From Oscillospiraceae bacterium (lineage in GTDB: Bacteria; Bacillota; Clostridia; Oscillospirales; Acutalibacteraceae): a DNA stretch of 64,000 bases. The stretch lies in contig CAJTCS010000006.1 in the NCBI GenBank assembly GCA_910574995.1, positions 17,979-81,978 of the forward strand. The letters run 5' to 3'. Below are positions 1-7,906 of this stretch, one piece after another; positions within the stretch are counted from its first letter, which is position 1; each line of letters starts with the position of its first letter. Position numbers and translations under genes: made by a program. A model generated the notes under the pieces. That model was not told where the DNA came from. It saw only the letters and a program-made list of their open reading frames with translations, and made no database searches.

Positions 1-956
1 GACAGCCACCCGACGGCAAACATAATGGCACAAAGCGCTGTCACAGACCAAGATTGATGGCCAGTCAGGCACGCTGACAGGGAGAGAAGCAGCGTGCAGC
101 CCCCAAGGAACCCCATTTTCCCGAAAGGGTACTGTAAGCGGCTGGTGCCGGGGGATTTCGTCCGCCACACCGCGCACAGCACCGACCCTGCCGCTGTGCT
201 GCTGGAAATTACCCCGTAGCCGCCGGAGGAGATGCCCAGGGCCGTGGTGACGATCAAGGGTAAAGCCACATTGATGCCAGCGGTAACAAAGAAGTTCCCC
301 AGGCTGTCCGCGAGGAAGAAGGCGCGCAGCTTCCCTGACCCGAACATGTAGGCAAGCACCGCCCGGCTGTCGGCCTTATCCGGCAAAGGCTGACTTGCCT
401 GCCGGGGACGGTATTTCAGCCACAATTCCCCAAACGCGGACAGTAAAAAAGACGCCATGTTGATGGCCGCGAACATCTGCACTGGCAATACTTGGATTAG
501 CAAACCGCCCAAAGAGGGGGCGATGATATTAGCGCCCGAGGTAATGGACTGCACAGCAGAGGCCAGCCTTTTCAAGCTTTCGGGGTTGTCCACGCCCTCC
601 AGGTGGACGAGGTGCGCGTCCATAACATTATTGAAAACAGCGGAGATAGCAGACAGAAGGAAAATCGTGACGTAAATGCTTATTAGGCTCAAATGAACCA
701 GCGGCAGGCAGCAGACCACCGCGCTGGCCGCGTCGCACAAAACCAGCAGGCGGTTGGGATGGCGGGCCTTGCCGCTGATATGCCCCGCAAGGAGGGAGAG
801 GAGGATCTGCGGCAGGTAGTTGACCAGGAGGGACAGGCTGAAGTCCATGCCAGAACCGGATTCGGATAAAATGTACCAGCTCAGGGCAAAGGTGAACAGG
901 CGTGTGCCGATGTGGGACGCGCCTTTGCTGAATAAGAATAATACCCTATTTTTCAT
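1..956 (-). CDS. MFS-type drug or solute efflux transporter, 3' end outside window
   Basis: The minus strand is open from an ATG at 956 to the left edge, giving about 318 residues without a stop. The product is highly hydrophobic and begins MKNRVLFLFSKGASHIGTRL. It carries the short basic loop GHISGKARHPNRLLVL expected between the second and third helices of major facilitator proteins, followed by repeated Gly/Ser/Ala-rich helices. It is therefore a 12-helix MFS permease missing its last part. The ribosome binding site is weak. The gene lies immediately downstream of a truncated HEPN gene on the same strand, so the junction between them may be a recombination scar. Substrate cannot be told from the sequence; efflux is the common role of this subfamily. 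Confidence 0.8.
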   Translation of the reverse strand, partial: MKNRVLFLFSKGASHIGTRLFTFALSWYILSESGSGMDFSLSLLVNYLPQILLSLLAGHISGKARHPNRLLVLCDAASAVVCCLPLVHLSLISIYVTIFLLSAISAVFNNVMDAHLVHLEGVDNPESLKRLASAVQSITSGANIIAPSLGGLLIQVLPVQMFAAINMASFLLSAFGELWLKYRPRQASQPLPDKADSRAVLAYMFGSGKLRAFFLADSLGNFFVTAGINVALPLIVTTALGISSGGYGVISSSTAAGSVLCAVWRTKSPGTSRLQYPFGKMGFLGGCTLLLSLSACLTGHQSWSVTALCAIMFAVGWL

Positions 957-988
957 CGCGTACCCCGTTCCACAGTGCCGTAAGCGTT

Positions 989-1297
989 TCATTTTGAAAC
1001 GCCGCCACCCGGCGACAGATCTTTCGAGAATATACCGGGTTTAATATATTTTTCCCTGAAATGGGAAATCACACCGGAATGTTTCTTATAATCAACGCCT
1101 TCCAACGCAAGAACAGCCCTCATACTATGGAATATCGTGTAATAGGAGCGATTAACGCAGTCCTTGTACCGAGCATTTTCGTAAAGGAGTCGGGCAGTTT
1201 TCAGGGTCTCTTTAGCCGCCTCAATTCTATAGTTGGAAAACTTCTCGCCATTTGGTATCAGGCATATAACTGCACCCCTTCGTTGTGGATGTTCCAA
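989..1297 (-). pseudogene. HEPN-domain protein, apparently truncated at the C-terminus
   Basis: The 102-residue product contains NRSYYTIFHSMRAVL and the following DYKKHSGVISHFREKYI, typical of HEPN (PF05168) proteins that pair with minimal nucleotidyltransferases. The Arg and His of the putative Rx4-6H RNase motif are present. Family members usually continue for another 30-40 residues in a helix of charged residues; here homology stops after GIFSKDLS and the frame ends in an unrelated PGGGVSK tail. The only in-frame ATG lies 40 bases inside the upstream nucleotidyltransferase gene, and the natural start next to that gene's stop is not visible. I read this as a damaged partner gene; whether it still folds is unknown. 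Confidence 0.6.
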
Positions 1298-1599
1298 TAA
1301 TATGGCAGCACATTTTGATAATTCTGAAAATCTGCAAAAGGAATAGCGGTAGGCGAAACGGTGATCCCATAGGTTAGGCTCAGTTCAGAAGAAATCTCGC
1401 CCAATCGTGCAAAGGCTTTGTGGAGTGTTTCCCGGGAACAGTCTACAAGTGCGGCGACATCCACATCAGATTCTTCGTCAGGGTTTCCCCGAGCGTAGGA
1501 ACCGTATAAAATGACCTGCCGAAGGGAATCGCCAAATAACCTGCGATACTCTGAAACCAAATCGGCGGTTAATCCATTTAGCTGCTCAACGGTACACAT
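1258..1599 (-). CDS. minimal nucleotidyltransferase (MNT) of a HEPN-MNT pair
   Basis: The product starts MCTVEQLNGL and has the nucleotidyltransferase signature GSYARGNPDEESDVDV at residues 33-48, with Gly-Ser and the two metal-binding aspartates Asp45 and Asp47 intact. Length (113 residues) fits free-standing MNT proteins. I chose ATG 1599 because a GAGGAGGG ribosome binding site lies just upstream; an in-frame ATG at 1659 lacks one. In known HEPN-MNT toxin-antitoxin systems the MNT partner adenylylates the HEPN RNase and neutralises it. The HEPN gene downstream overlaps this one and seems truncated, so the antitoxin may be an orphan. Confidence 0.8.
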   Translation of the reverse strand: MCTVEQLNGLTADLVSEYRRLFGDSLRQVILYGSYARGNPDEESDVDVAALVDCSRETLHKAFARLGEISSELSLTYGITVSPTAIPFADFQNYQNVLPYYWNIHNEGVQLYA

Positions 1600-1738
1600 A
1601 CACGCTCCCTCCTCAACTTTTGTTAAATTTAGTATAGCATAGATTATGAAAATGCTCAAGTAGGGTATTTGCAGGGCTTACATGTCATCAACTCTACCCT
1701 CAGTTGAGTTTTCCTCCCAAAAAACAAAAAATCCGTTA

Positions 1739-1767
1739 TTGTAGCGCAAACACGATTTGCTTATAAT
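1739..1767 (+). promoter_or_regulatory. sigma-A-type promoter for the XRE-PurM-like regulator
   Basis: TTGTAG at 1739-1744 and a perfect TATAAT at 1762-1767 are separated by 17 bases, 33 bases before the regulator's ATG, with AGAGGAGG before the start codon. A likely single transcript covers the regulator and the ABC genes behind it. Confidence 0.6.
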
Positions 1768-1799
1768 AGTATTTAAGGTAGCAAGAGGAGGAACACAAT

Positions 1800-3035
1800 A
1801 TGCTTGACAGCCAAAAAATATCCAATTTTATAGCCGTGAAACGGAAAGAATTGCGGCTGACCCAGGCCGAGATTGCGGAAAAGCTCAAGGTTTCCTATCA
1901 GGCGGTATCCAGGTGGGAAAATGGTACGATTCCCAATGTGGAAATTCTGGTGGAACTGGCCCGGCTATTGAACGTGTCGGTAGATACATTGCTCAGTGGT
2001 GGGGATAGGATCACTTATGAGCAGGCCAACATGGATTTAGCCCATTTCTCCGCGCTGAAAGAAAAAATTGTTCGCCATCTTACCACAGATGACAGTCGCA
2101 TCCTAAAAGGGCCTGTGGCACATACGATGTTTTATGACTTCCAGTTTCCCGACATAGAATCGCCAGTGCTAGTCACAAGCTCTGGATGGTCTATGTCAAA
2201 ATGCAAACTGGCGGCACAGTATGGATACGGCGAATTAGTGGGCTGCGATATTGTGAATGACTTGGTAAGTAATATAATCGCAGCAAGAGCAAAACCACTC
2301 TTTGTTACAGACTGCCTTGCAATTGGAAATGACAGCGATGATGTTTTGATGTCTATCATAAAGGGGATTTCTGACGCCTGTAAGGAAAGCGGTTGTTCTT
2401 TGGTAGGCGGCGGTACCTATATTCAATCACCGTCATTGCTAAAAGACACATATACTATATCCGCCAACATTTCAGGCGTTGTATCAAAGAAATGTCTTAT
2501 GGATGGGCACTTGATCTGTGATGGTGACATAATACTTGCAATAGCGTCTAATGGGCCGCACAGCGCAGGTTACACGCTGATCAATGTACTTATAGATAAG
2601 AACCCGCTGATTAAAAAACAATTGGTGGCTGGAGAACCTTTCCTTAAACAGGTAATGAAGCCTCATGCGTCCTACTATAAGGCGCTCAGCCCTCTGGTTG
2701 GCAGATCGGATGTCCATGGGATAGTCCACCACAGCCGGGGGCGCGACCATTTACGGCGACTCCTTCCGGAGGGTCTGTGCGCCGAAATTTATCTAAATCA
2801 GGTGCGTCCGCTGCCCATATTCAGTTACATCAAAAAGATGGGAAATATCCCGGAAAGGGAAATGCTTGCATCCTATAATTGCGGCATGGGAATGTGGATA
2901 GTCGTCGCTAAAGAGAGTGCAAGTGAAATTGCGGATATAGTGGGCAAGCATTACGACTGCTACCCGATAGGAAAAATCACGGCCGGGCACGATATATCCG
3001 AAAAAGTGATGTACAAAGGGGCTGTAAATTGGTAG
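1800..3035 (+). CDS. XRE helix-turn-helix regulator fused to a degenerate PurM/AIR-synthase-like domain
   Basis: Residues 1-65 are an XRE helix-turn-helix (LTQAEIAEKLKVSYQAVSRW, then LARLLNVSVDTLL). From about residue 75 to 405 the protein follows the whole PurM fold: YEQANMDLAHF matches the YxxAGVDI start, then CDIVNDLVSNIIAARAKPLF, GCSLVGGGT, ASNGPHSAGYTLI, PLPIFSYIKKMGNIPEREML and NCGMGMWIVV. Residues needed for catalysis in PurM look lost: the DGVGTKLK segment reads GWSMSKCKL and the HxTGGG loop reads HHSRGR. This suggests a ligand-sensing rather than catalytic domain, perhaps binding a purine nucleotide or precursor. Three ABC exporter genes follow on the same strand from 39 bases downstream, so control of that exporter is the natural guess. 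The domain call is firm; ligand and role are inference. Confidence 0.85.
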   Translation: MLDSQKISNFIAVKRKELRLTQAEIAEKLKVSYQAVSRWENGTIPNVEILVELARLLNVSVDTLLSGGDRITYEQANMDLAHFSALKEKIVRHLTTDDSRILKGPVAHTMFYDFQFPDIESPVLVTSSGWSMSKCKLAAQYGYGELVGCDIVNDLVSNIIAARAKPLFVTDCLAIGNDSDDVLMSIIKGISDACKESGCSLVGGGTYIQSPSLLKDTYTISANISGVVSKKCLMDGHLICDGDIILAIASNGPHSAGYTLINVLIDKNPLIKKQLVAGEPFLKQVMKPHASYYKALSPLVGRSDVHGIVHHSRGRDHLRRLLPEGLCAEIYLNQVRPLPIFSYIKKMGNIPEREMLASYNCGMGMWIVVAKESASEIADIVGKHYDCYPIGKITAGHDISEKVMYKGAVNW

Positions 3036-3073
3036 GCTTAGCGCATGATCAAAATAGATAGGGAGGAGTATTT

Positions 3074-3862
3074 TTGAAAAAATATCTCACGGTTTTCATT
3101 AAGTCGCTAAAATCAGAACTAATCTACCGCTGGGCGGCACTATGGGGTATGGTTGGTGCCGTGCTGGGTTTTCTGATACAGATATTCTTGTGGCAGGCGC
3201 TGTTAAGCACCGGGGTGCGCAATGACACCAGCTTTCCGGACATGCTGCTGTATGTGCTGATAAACTCTTTCATGCTCCAACTTACCCGTACCGATGTGGC
3301 TAGCATAATAGAGAACACCATGATAGACGGCGCCATATCCATGGAGCTGCTGCGGCCCATCTCTTACAAAGGCTATATGCTGGCCCAGACCCTGGGCAAA
3401 AATATCTATGGCTCTTTGACGGCTACTGTACCGCTGCTCTTATTAAGCCTGTTTTTCCTTTCTGGGGCTGCGTTTCCGAACGTGGCACATATTTTGCTGT
3501 TTACCCTGTCGGCGCTGCTGGGAATCGCGCTGATGTTTGAAGTGACATATTTGGTGGGGCTGACAGCCTTTTGGCTGCAGCGCTGCTGGTTTATCCGCTT
3601 TTATCTGAACGGTCTGCGCAGCATATTTGGTGGCACGATGGTGCCCCTTTGGTTCTACCCGGAGTTTTTAATAACTCTCAGCTATTGGCTACCGTTCCGC
3701 TACATGACCTTTGAGCCAATCAACATATTCTTAATGAAAACCCCGCTGGAACAGGCATGGATACCCATATTGGCAGCACTCATGTGGCTGGTTGGACTAA
3801 GCATAGCGGATAATCTGATATGGCGGGCGGCCACAAAAAAGCTGGCCGTCAACGGCGGCTGA
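3074..3862 (+). CDS. ABC-2 family exporter permease, subunit 1
   Basis: A 262-residue polytopic membrane protein starting MKKYLTVFIKSLKSELIYRW, with about six hydrophobic segments. It resembles the ABC-2 permease group (PF06182-like) whose genes come as a permease-permease-ATPase triplet. The start is TTG at 3074, chosen because GGGAGGAG lies 6-13 bases upstream and the MKKY start aligns with the amphipathic lead helix seen in such permeases. The next permease follows after 13 bases. Together the two permeases would form the membrane channel. Cargo is unknown; relatives are annotated for drug or daunorubicin-like export. Confidence 0.8.
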   Translation: MKKYLTVFIKSLKSELIYRWAALWGMVGAVLGFLIQIFLWQALLSTGVRNDTSFPDMLLYVLINSFMLQLTRTDVASIIENTMIDGAISMELLRPISYKGYMLAQTLGKNIYGSLTATVPLLLLSLFFLSGAAFPNVAHILLFTLSALLGIALMFEVTYLVGLTAFWLQRCWFIRFYLNGLRSIFGGTMVPLWFYPEFLITLSYWLPFRYMTFEPINIFLMKTPLEQAWIPILAALMWLVGLSIADNLIWRAATKKLAVNGG

Positions 3863-3875
3863 AAGGAGGCGCAGT

Positions 3876-4685
3876 ATGAAAGATTTTTGGAAACTTTTCA
3901 GCAGCTTTTTCACAGTTGCCCTGCGCAGGCAAATGGCCTATCGGGGCACATATTTTGCAGGGATTATAGGCCAGTGGATCAGCAACGGTGCGACTTTCCT
4001 AGGTATTTACATCATGGTTTCCAGTTTTGACCTTTTGGGTGGATGGAATGGTTCAGAGGTGCTGATGCTCTTTGGTTTGTCCGTCATGTCATACGCCATT
4101 GGAGCGTCATTTTTCTTCAATTTTGCCACAGGCCTTGCAGGGCGCATCCGCTCAGGAGAGTTTGACGCGTCTCTCACTAAACCGGTTCACCCATTTTTGC
4201 ACGAGGTGTTTTCTGCCGGGTATAATGTGGGTTATATTAGCCATTTCACGCTGTCTCTGTTCATTGTGATCGTGGCGTTATCCAGTGTATCTTATACACC
4301 AGATGCACAAGGAGTGCTATTCCTAATTACAGCGGTGTTTGGGGCAGCACTAATCCAAGCGGCGGCCTTGATTGCATCCTCCGTGTTGAGTTTTTTCTCC
4401 GTGGGCAGGAATCCCATTATAGACTTTTTGCTGGTAGACATGAAGGAATTTACAAATTATCCTATAACAATTTTCCCAAGAGGAATACAGTTTGTGCTGA
4501 CGTTCATCTTGCCCTTCGCGTTTATGAATTTCTACCCGGCAGCCGCTCTACTTGGAAAGGCCATCCCGGAGGGATATCCGGCCATACTACCATATCTCAG
4601 CCCATTGGCAGGGGCGGTGGTATTTGCGCTGAGTATCCTGTTGTGGAACTGGGGACTAAAAAATTACAAGAGTACAGGCTCTTGA
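3876..4685 (+). CDS. ABC-2 family exporter permease, subunit 2
   Basis: A 269-residue membrane protein with about six hydrophobic helices and the central motif FATGLAGRIRSGEFDASLTK. The pattern of a helix pair, a short basic loop with R-I-R-x-G-E-x-D, then LTKPVHPF is typical of the second permease in ABC-2 triplets. AAAGGAGG precedes the ATG at 3876. The ATPase gene follows after 23 bases, so the operon is regulator-permease-permease-ATPase. It would pair with the first permease in the membrane. Cargo unknown. Confidence 0.8.
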   Translation: MKDFWKLFSSFFTVALRRQMAYRGTYFAGIIGQWISNGATFLGIYIMVSSFDLLGGWNGSEVLMLFGLSVMSYAIGASFFFNFATGLAGRIRSGEFDASLTKPVHPFLHEVFSAGYNVGYISHFTLSLFIVIVALSSVSYTPDAQGVLFLITAVFGAALIQAAALIASSVLSFFSVGRNPIIDFLLVDMKEFTNYPITIFPRGIQFVLTFILPFAFMNFYPAAALLGKAIPEGYPAILPYLSPLAGAVVFALSILLWNWGLKNYKSTGS

Positions 4686-4708
4686 GAGCTGGTCATAAGG
4701 AGGCCAAT

Positions 4709-5695
4709 ATGAGTTTTATTGAAGTAACAGGCTTGTGTAAGGATTACCGCATCGCCAAACAGGAAAAGGGGATAACAGGCGCGGTCAAGTCGCTGTTTCA
4801 CCGGGAATATACCGTCAAAGAGGCGGTACGGAACGTATCCTTCTCGCTGGAAAAGGGTGAGGTCGTGGGCTATATCGGCCCCAACGGCGCGGGGAAATCT
4901 ACCACCATCAAAATGCTTTCCGGGGTGCTGCTGCCCACCAGCGGCGTGGCAAAAACAGGGGATATCATCCCATATGAGAACCGCAAGGAGAACGCCAAGC
5001 GCATTGGGGTGGTATTCGGTCAGCGCTCCCAGCTTTACTGGGACCTGCCCATATCAGACACTTTTGACCTATACGAGAGCCTATACTCCGTGCCACGGGA
5101 GCGGTTCCGCCAAAACTGCAACTTCTTCACGGAATTGCTGGATATGGGGGATTTTTTGCACCAGCCTGTGCGCCAGCTGAGCCTGGGCCAGAAAATGAAG
5201 GCCAACATCGCCATTGCCCTGCTCCACGATCCGGAGGTGCTGTACTTGGACGAGCCCACCATCGGACTGGACGTGACCAGCAAGAAGGTGCTGCGGGACG
5301 CATTGAAAAATATCAACACCCAGCGGAACACCACCATTATTCTGACCACGCACGATATGGACGATATCGAGGCGGTGTGCCAGCGGCTTATTATGATTGA
5401 CCAGGGGCAAAAGCTGTTTGACGGTACACTGGGGGATTTCCGCTCCAAATATAACGATGGGTTTACTGTGAAATTGGAGTTTGATACTGTGCCGCCGCCC
5501 TGGCAGGAGAACGGAGAGTATGAGCTTTTGGAGGGGGACGAGCGCCATTGGCTTATCAAATCCAAGACAGAAATGACCGCCAAGACCGCTATGATCGACT
5601 TGATTGGGATATACGACCCCATGAACCTTTATGTGCAGGAGGAGAGGATCGAGGATATTGTACGAAGGGCGTACGCGGTGGATGAGGTGGTATAA
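4709..5695 (+). CDS. ABC-2 exporter ATP-binding subunit
   Basis: A 328-residue ATPase. It shows Walker A (GPNGAGKSTT, about residues 57-66), a signature motif in the LSLGQKMK form, Walker B (VLYLDEPTIGLD) and the switch histidine in LTTHDMDD. The C-terminal 90 residues after the nucleotide-binding domain are the extension common in ABC-2 drug and antibiotic exporters. The ATG at 4709 has TAAGGAGG directly upstream; a longer frame from 4643 overlaps the permease and has no ribosome binding site. It powers export through the two upstream permeases. Beyond its stop the operon ends abruptly at the truncated VWA gene, which suggests the exporter block was inserted there. Confidence 0.9.
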   Translation: MSFIEVTGLCKDYRIAKQEKGITGAVKSLFHREYTVKEAVRNVSFSLEKGEVVGYIGPNGAGKSTTIKMLSGVLLPTSGVAKTGDIIPYENRKENAKRIGVVFGQRSQLYWDLPISDTFDLYESLYSVPRERFRQNCNFFTELLDMGDFLHQPVRQLSLGQKMKANIAIALLHDPEVLYLDEPTIGLDVTSKKVLRDALKNINTQRNTTIILTTHDMDDIEAVCQRLIMIDQGQKLFDGTLGDFRSKYNDGFTVKLEFDTVPPPWQENGEYELLEGDERHWLIKSKTEMTAKTAMIDLIGIYDPMNLYVQEERIEDIVRRAYAVDEVV

Positions 5696-5816
5696 ATAGT
5701 GTTGTGGCCCCACCTACATGAGGAGCGTGTCAGGCGCTTTAGAGCAACAGTCGAGGAAGTTGACGGGCACTGGCAAAGAACGCCATGTGAAAGCATTCAA
5801 TTTGTGAAAGCCGTGT

Positions 5817-6683
5817 TTGTTGAGAGGAATAACGTGGCCAAAGTATATCTCCTACGGGGATATCCACAAGGGCGTCCATATGCGCATCAACCGCATTGCC
5901 AGAGTAGATGAAGAACTGGTGGAGCAGTACGAGTCCATCGCGCCCCAGCTTCTCACCATCTCCCGGCAGCTCCAGCGGAGCATCACGAAGGAACTGAAGG
6001 AGCACCGGCGCGGCGGCAAGCAGACCGGCCTTGTGATGGGCCGCAGGCTCGACACCCACACCCTGTGCCGTAACGACGGCAAGGTGTTCTACAAAAACGC
6101 CCTCCCCAACGAGAGTCCCGAACTGGCCGTGGGCCTGCTGGTGGATGAATCCGGTTCCATGTACTGTGCAGACCGCGCCACCTACGCCCGGGCCGCAGCC
6201 ATCATCCTCCACGACTTCTGCGAGGGGCTGGAAATCCCCGTGATGGTTTATGGTCATTCTACAGGCCGCAGCAGCCATGGAAACACGGTAGAAATGTACT
6301 CCTATGCCGAGTTTGTGGGCTTTGACCGGGACGACAAGTACCGGCTGATGGACATCAGCGCCCGGGATGGCAACCGGGACGGCGCGGCCCTGCGGTATGT
6401 GGCGGAAAGGCTTTCCACCCGCCCCGAGGCCGTCAAGCTGCTGATTTTGGTGTCAGACGGCCAGCCCGCTGATATGGACTATAGCGGTACAGCCGCAGAA
6501 GAAGACCTGCGGGGCATCAAACAGGAGTACCAGCGCAAGGGCGTGATGTTTGTTGCCGCCGCCATTGGCGAGGACAAGCCTAGCATCCAGCGGATATGCG
6601 GGGACTCGTTCCTGGATATCACGGATTTGGAGAAATTGCCGGGGAAGCTGACGGCAGTGGTGAAAAAACATATACGGATATAG
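5817..6683 (+). pseudogene. C-terminal part of a CobT-like VWA-domain protein, 5' end missing
   Basis: The frame encodes a von Willebrand A domain with the metal-site motif DESGSM (D-x-S-x-S) and the later LVSDGQPAD strand, preceded by GKQTGLVMGRRLDTHTLCRNDGKVFYKN. Full-length relatives on clostridial elements are roughly twice as long and have an extra N-terminal half; here conserved sequence begins only at about YGDIHKGV. Only TTG 5817 or ATG 5880 could start it and neither has a good ribosome binding site, so it is probably a 5'-truncated remnant cut by the incoming exporter operon. VWA proteins of this type usually work with a MoxR-like ATPase; none is seen here. Confidence 0.65.
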
Positions 6684-6687
6684 GCAG

Positions 6688-6716
6688 TTGCATTTTGTAC
6701 ATAATAATGATATAAT
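6688..6716 (+). promoter_or_regulatory. promoter of the first toxin-antitoxin pair
   Basis: TTGCAT at 6688-6693 and TATAAT at 6711-6716 are 17 bases apart, 26 bases before the antitoxin ATG. Such promoters are usually repressed by the antitoxin itself; an operator was not resolved. Confidence 0.65.
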
Positions 6717-6741
6717 TATGTGCAGAAAAGGAGGGAGCGAT

Positions 6742-7005
6742 ATGCCTCAAATCAGACCCATCACGGATCTCAGGAATACAACAGAAATTTCGGATATCTG
6801 CCATGCCAAACACGAGCCTGTGTTCATTACAAAAAACGGTTACGGTGACCTGGTAGTCATGAGTATCGAAACTTATGAAGAAATGCTTGAGGCCCAGGCG
6901 GCGGATAGGGCCATCGCAGAAGCGGAAGCGGAGTATGCCTCTACAAGTCAGCTGCACGATGCAAAAGAGGCGCTTTCCGGTTTGCGGAGGAAACACTTTG
7001 GGTGA
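6742..7005 (+). CDS. type II antitoxin, Phd/YefM family
   Basis: An 87-residue protein starting MPQIRPITDLRNTTEISDIC, the classic Phd/YefM beginning (a strand, then the DLR helix), followed by EPVFITKNGYGDLVVMSIETYE. This N-terminal fold binds DNA; the acidic C-terminal tail (AEAEAEYASTS) would wrap the toxin. AAAGGAGGGAG lies just upstream of ATG 6742; a longer frame from 6688 lies over the promoter and is rejected. The toxin gene overlaps its stop by 8 bases, as in coupled toxin-antitoxin operons. Expected role: neutralise the toxin and repress the operon. Confidence 0.88.
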   Translation: MPQIRPITDLRNTTEISDICHAKHEPVFITKNGYGDLVVMSIETYEEMLEAQAADRAIAEAEAEYASTSQLHDAKEALSGLRRKHFG

Positions 7006-7300
7006 GTATAGTGTAAAAATCATGAACCGGGCTTTGCAGGATTTAGACGGCATCTACACCTACATCGCCAATCGACTGCTGGAACCTGATGTAGCATTGA
7101 AGTTGATTGACACGATTGAAGAGAAGATTTTATCTTTGGAGTACATGCCACATCGCTGCCCGGAACGAAGGATGGGAGCTTATGGAGGGAAAGGCTATCG
7201 GCAGTTACAGGTTAAGAATTATACGGTAATTTTTCGTATCAATGAAACGACCAAGATGGTCATTGTAGTAACAGTCAGGTACTCCTCCAGTCAATTTTGA
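6998..7300 (+). CDS. type II toxin, RelE/ParE family
   Basis: A 100-residue product reading GEYSVKIMNRALQDLDGIYT, then PHRCPERRMGAYGGKGYRQL and YTVIFRINETTKMVIVVTVR. This is the RelE/ParE toxin fold: two helices with D-x-x-x-I-x-x-Y-I, a central basic loop and the C-terminal strand V-x-V-x-V-R-Y. The start is probably TTG 6998, which overlaps the antitoxin stop and has GCGGAGGA upstream. Whether it cuts ribosome-bound mRNA (RelE) or poisons gyrase (ParE) cannot be settled by eye; the short form and DLDGIYTYIA lead lean towards ParE-like. It should be inactive when bound to the upstream antitoxin. Confidence 0.85.
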   Translation: MGEYSVKIMNRALQDLDGIYTYIANRLLEPDVALKLIDTIEEKILSLEYMPHRCPERRMGAYGGKGYRQLQVKNYTVIFRINETTKMVIVVTVRYSSSQF

Positions 7301-7316
7301 TAAGCGCCTCCCAGGG

Positions 7317-7353
7317 GAAGGGCACCGGGTTCGCCGGTGCCCTTCTTGGGTTT
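7317..7353 (+). terminator. intrinsic terminator after the first toxin-antitoxin pair
   Basis: A 12-bp perfect stem, GAAGGGCACCGG pairing with CCGGTGCCCTTC around a 5-base loop, lies at 7317-7345 and is followed by TTGGGTTTT. Confidence 0.8.
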
Positions 7354-7357
7354 TCAC

Positions 7358-7441
7358 TATGGTACTTACGTCTGGGATCCCCGGTATAAGGGGTTGGATG
7401 ATTTCATCTGGACAAAACTGAAAACAGAACTGGAAAAATGA
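7358..7441 (+). pseudogene. short protein-coding remnant
   Basis: Between two terminator hairpins a frame without a start reads YGTYVWDPRYKGLDDFIWTK and ends in LKTELEK before a TGA. The composition (Trp, Tyr, charged residues) looks like the tail of a real protein rather than random sequence, but I cannot name the family. It suggests a gene lost by deletion between the two toxin-antitoxin loci. Confidence 0.3.
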
Positions 7442-7450
7442 AGCAGTTGG

Positions 7451-7480
7451 AAAAGAGCGGTTCAGGCCGCTCTTTTCTCT
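7451..7480 (+). terminator. intrinsic terminator
   Basis: AAAAGAGCGG and CCGCTCTTTT form a 10-bp stem (7451-7476) with a 6-base loop, with a T run on its 3' side. It ends the remnant upstream and insulates the second toxin-antitoxin operon. Confidence 0.75.
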
Positions 7481-7504
7481 GACCTCGACCGCACGAAGGT
7501 TATA

Positions 7505-7533
7505 TTGACAACTACTATTGAATAGGGTATACT
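7505..7533 (+). promoter_or_regulatory. promoter of the second toxin-antitoxin pair
   Basis: TTGACA at 7505-7510 and TATACT at 7528-7533 are 17 bases apart, close to consensus, 22 bases before the toxin ATG. Confidence 0.75.
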
Positions 7534-7555
7534 TGAATGGAAAGCGGGGAAGGGA

Positions 7556-7906
7556 ATGATACGTGAACTTGTTATGACCGCCGAATTTGACAGGCAGTGG
7601 AAGGCTATGGAATTAACGGATGCGGATCTTGCCAGACTTCAGCAAATGATATTGGCTGACCCAGGAATCGGGCCGGTAATAAGGGAAACGGGCGGGCTGC
7701 GGAAAGTACGGTTCCCTTTTGAGGGAAGAGGAAAAAGGGGCAGCGCCCGCGTGGCCTATATCGATTTCTTATTTTGTGAGAGAATTTATCTCATCAGTGC
7801 ATATTCTAAAAAAGAGAAGGAAAATCTCACAAAGGCAGAGCGTAATGAAATTAAAAAGATGATCATGGCGATTGAAAAGACTCTGAAAAATGGAGGCACA
7901 GTATGA
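7556..7906 (+). CDS. RelE/HigB-type toxin
   Basis: A 116-residue protein with LVMTAEFDRQWKAMELTDAD, GGLRKVRFPFEGRGKRGSAR and ERIYLISAYSKKEKENLT. The pattern GGLRK-x-R then GK-x-GG/S-x-R and a late YSK-x-E-x-x-x-L-T is that of the HigB2/RelE-like toxins placed first in toxin-antitoxin operons. The lysines and arginines in the central loop are where mRNA-cleaving residues lie in the family. ATG 7556 follows GGGGAAGGGA. The antitoxin start overlaps its stop by 4 bases (ATGA), so translation is coupled. This toxin-first order contrasts with the antitoxin-first pair upstream. Confidence 0.87.
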   Translation: MIRELVMTAEFDRQWKAMELTDADLARLQQMILADPGIGPVIRETGGLRKVRFPFEGRGKRGSARVAYIDFLFCERIYLISAYSKKEKENLTKAERNEIKKMIMAIEKTLKNGGTV

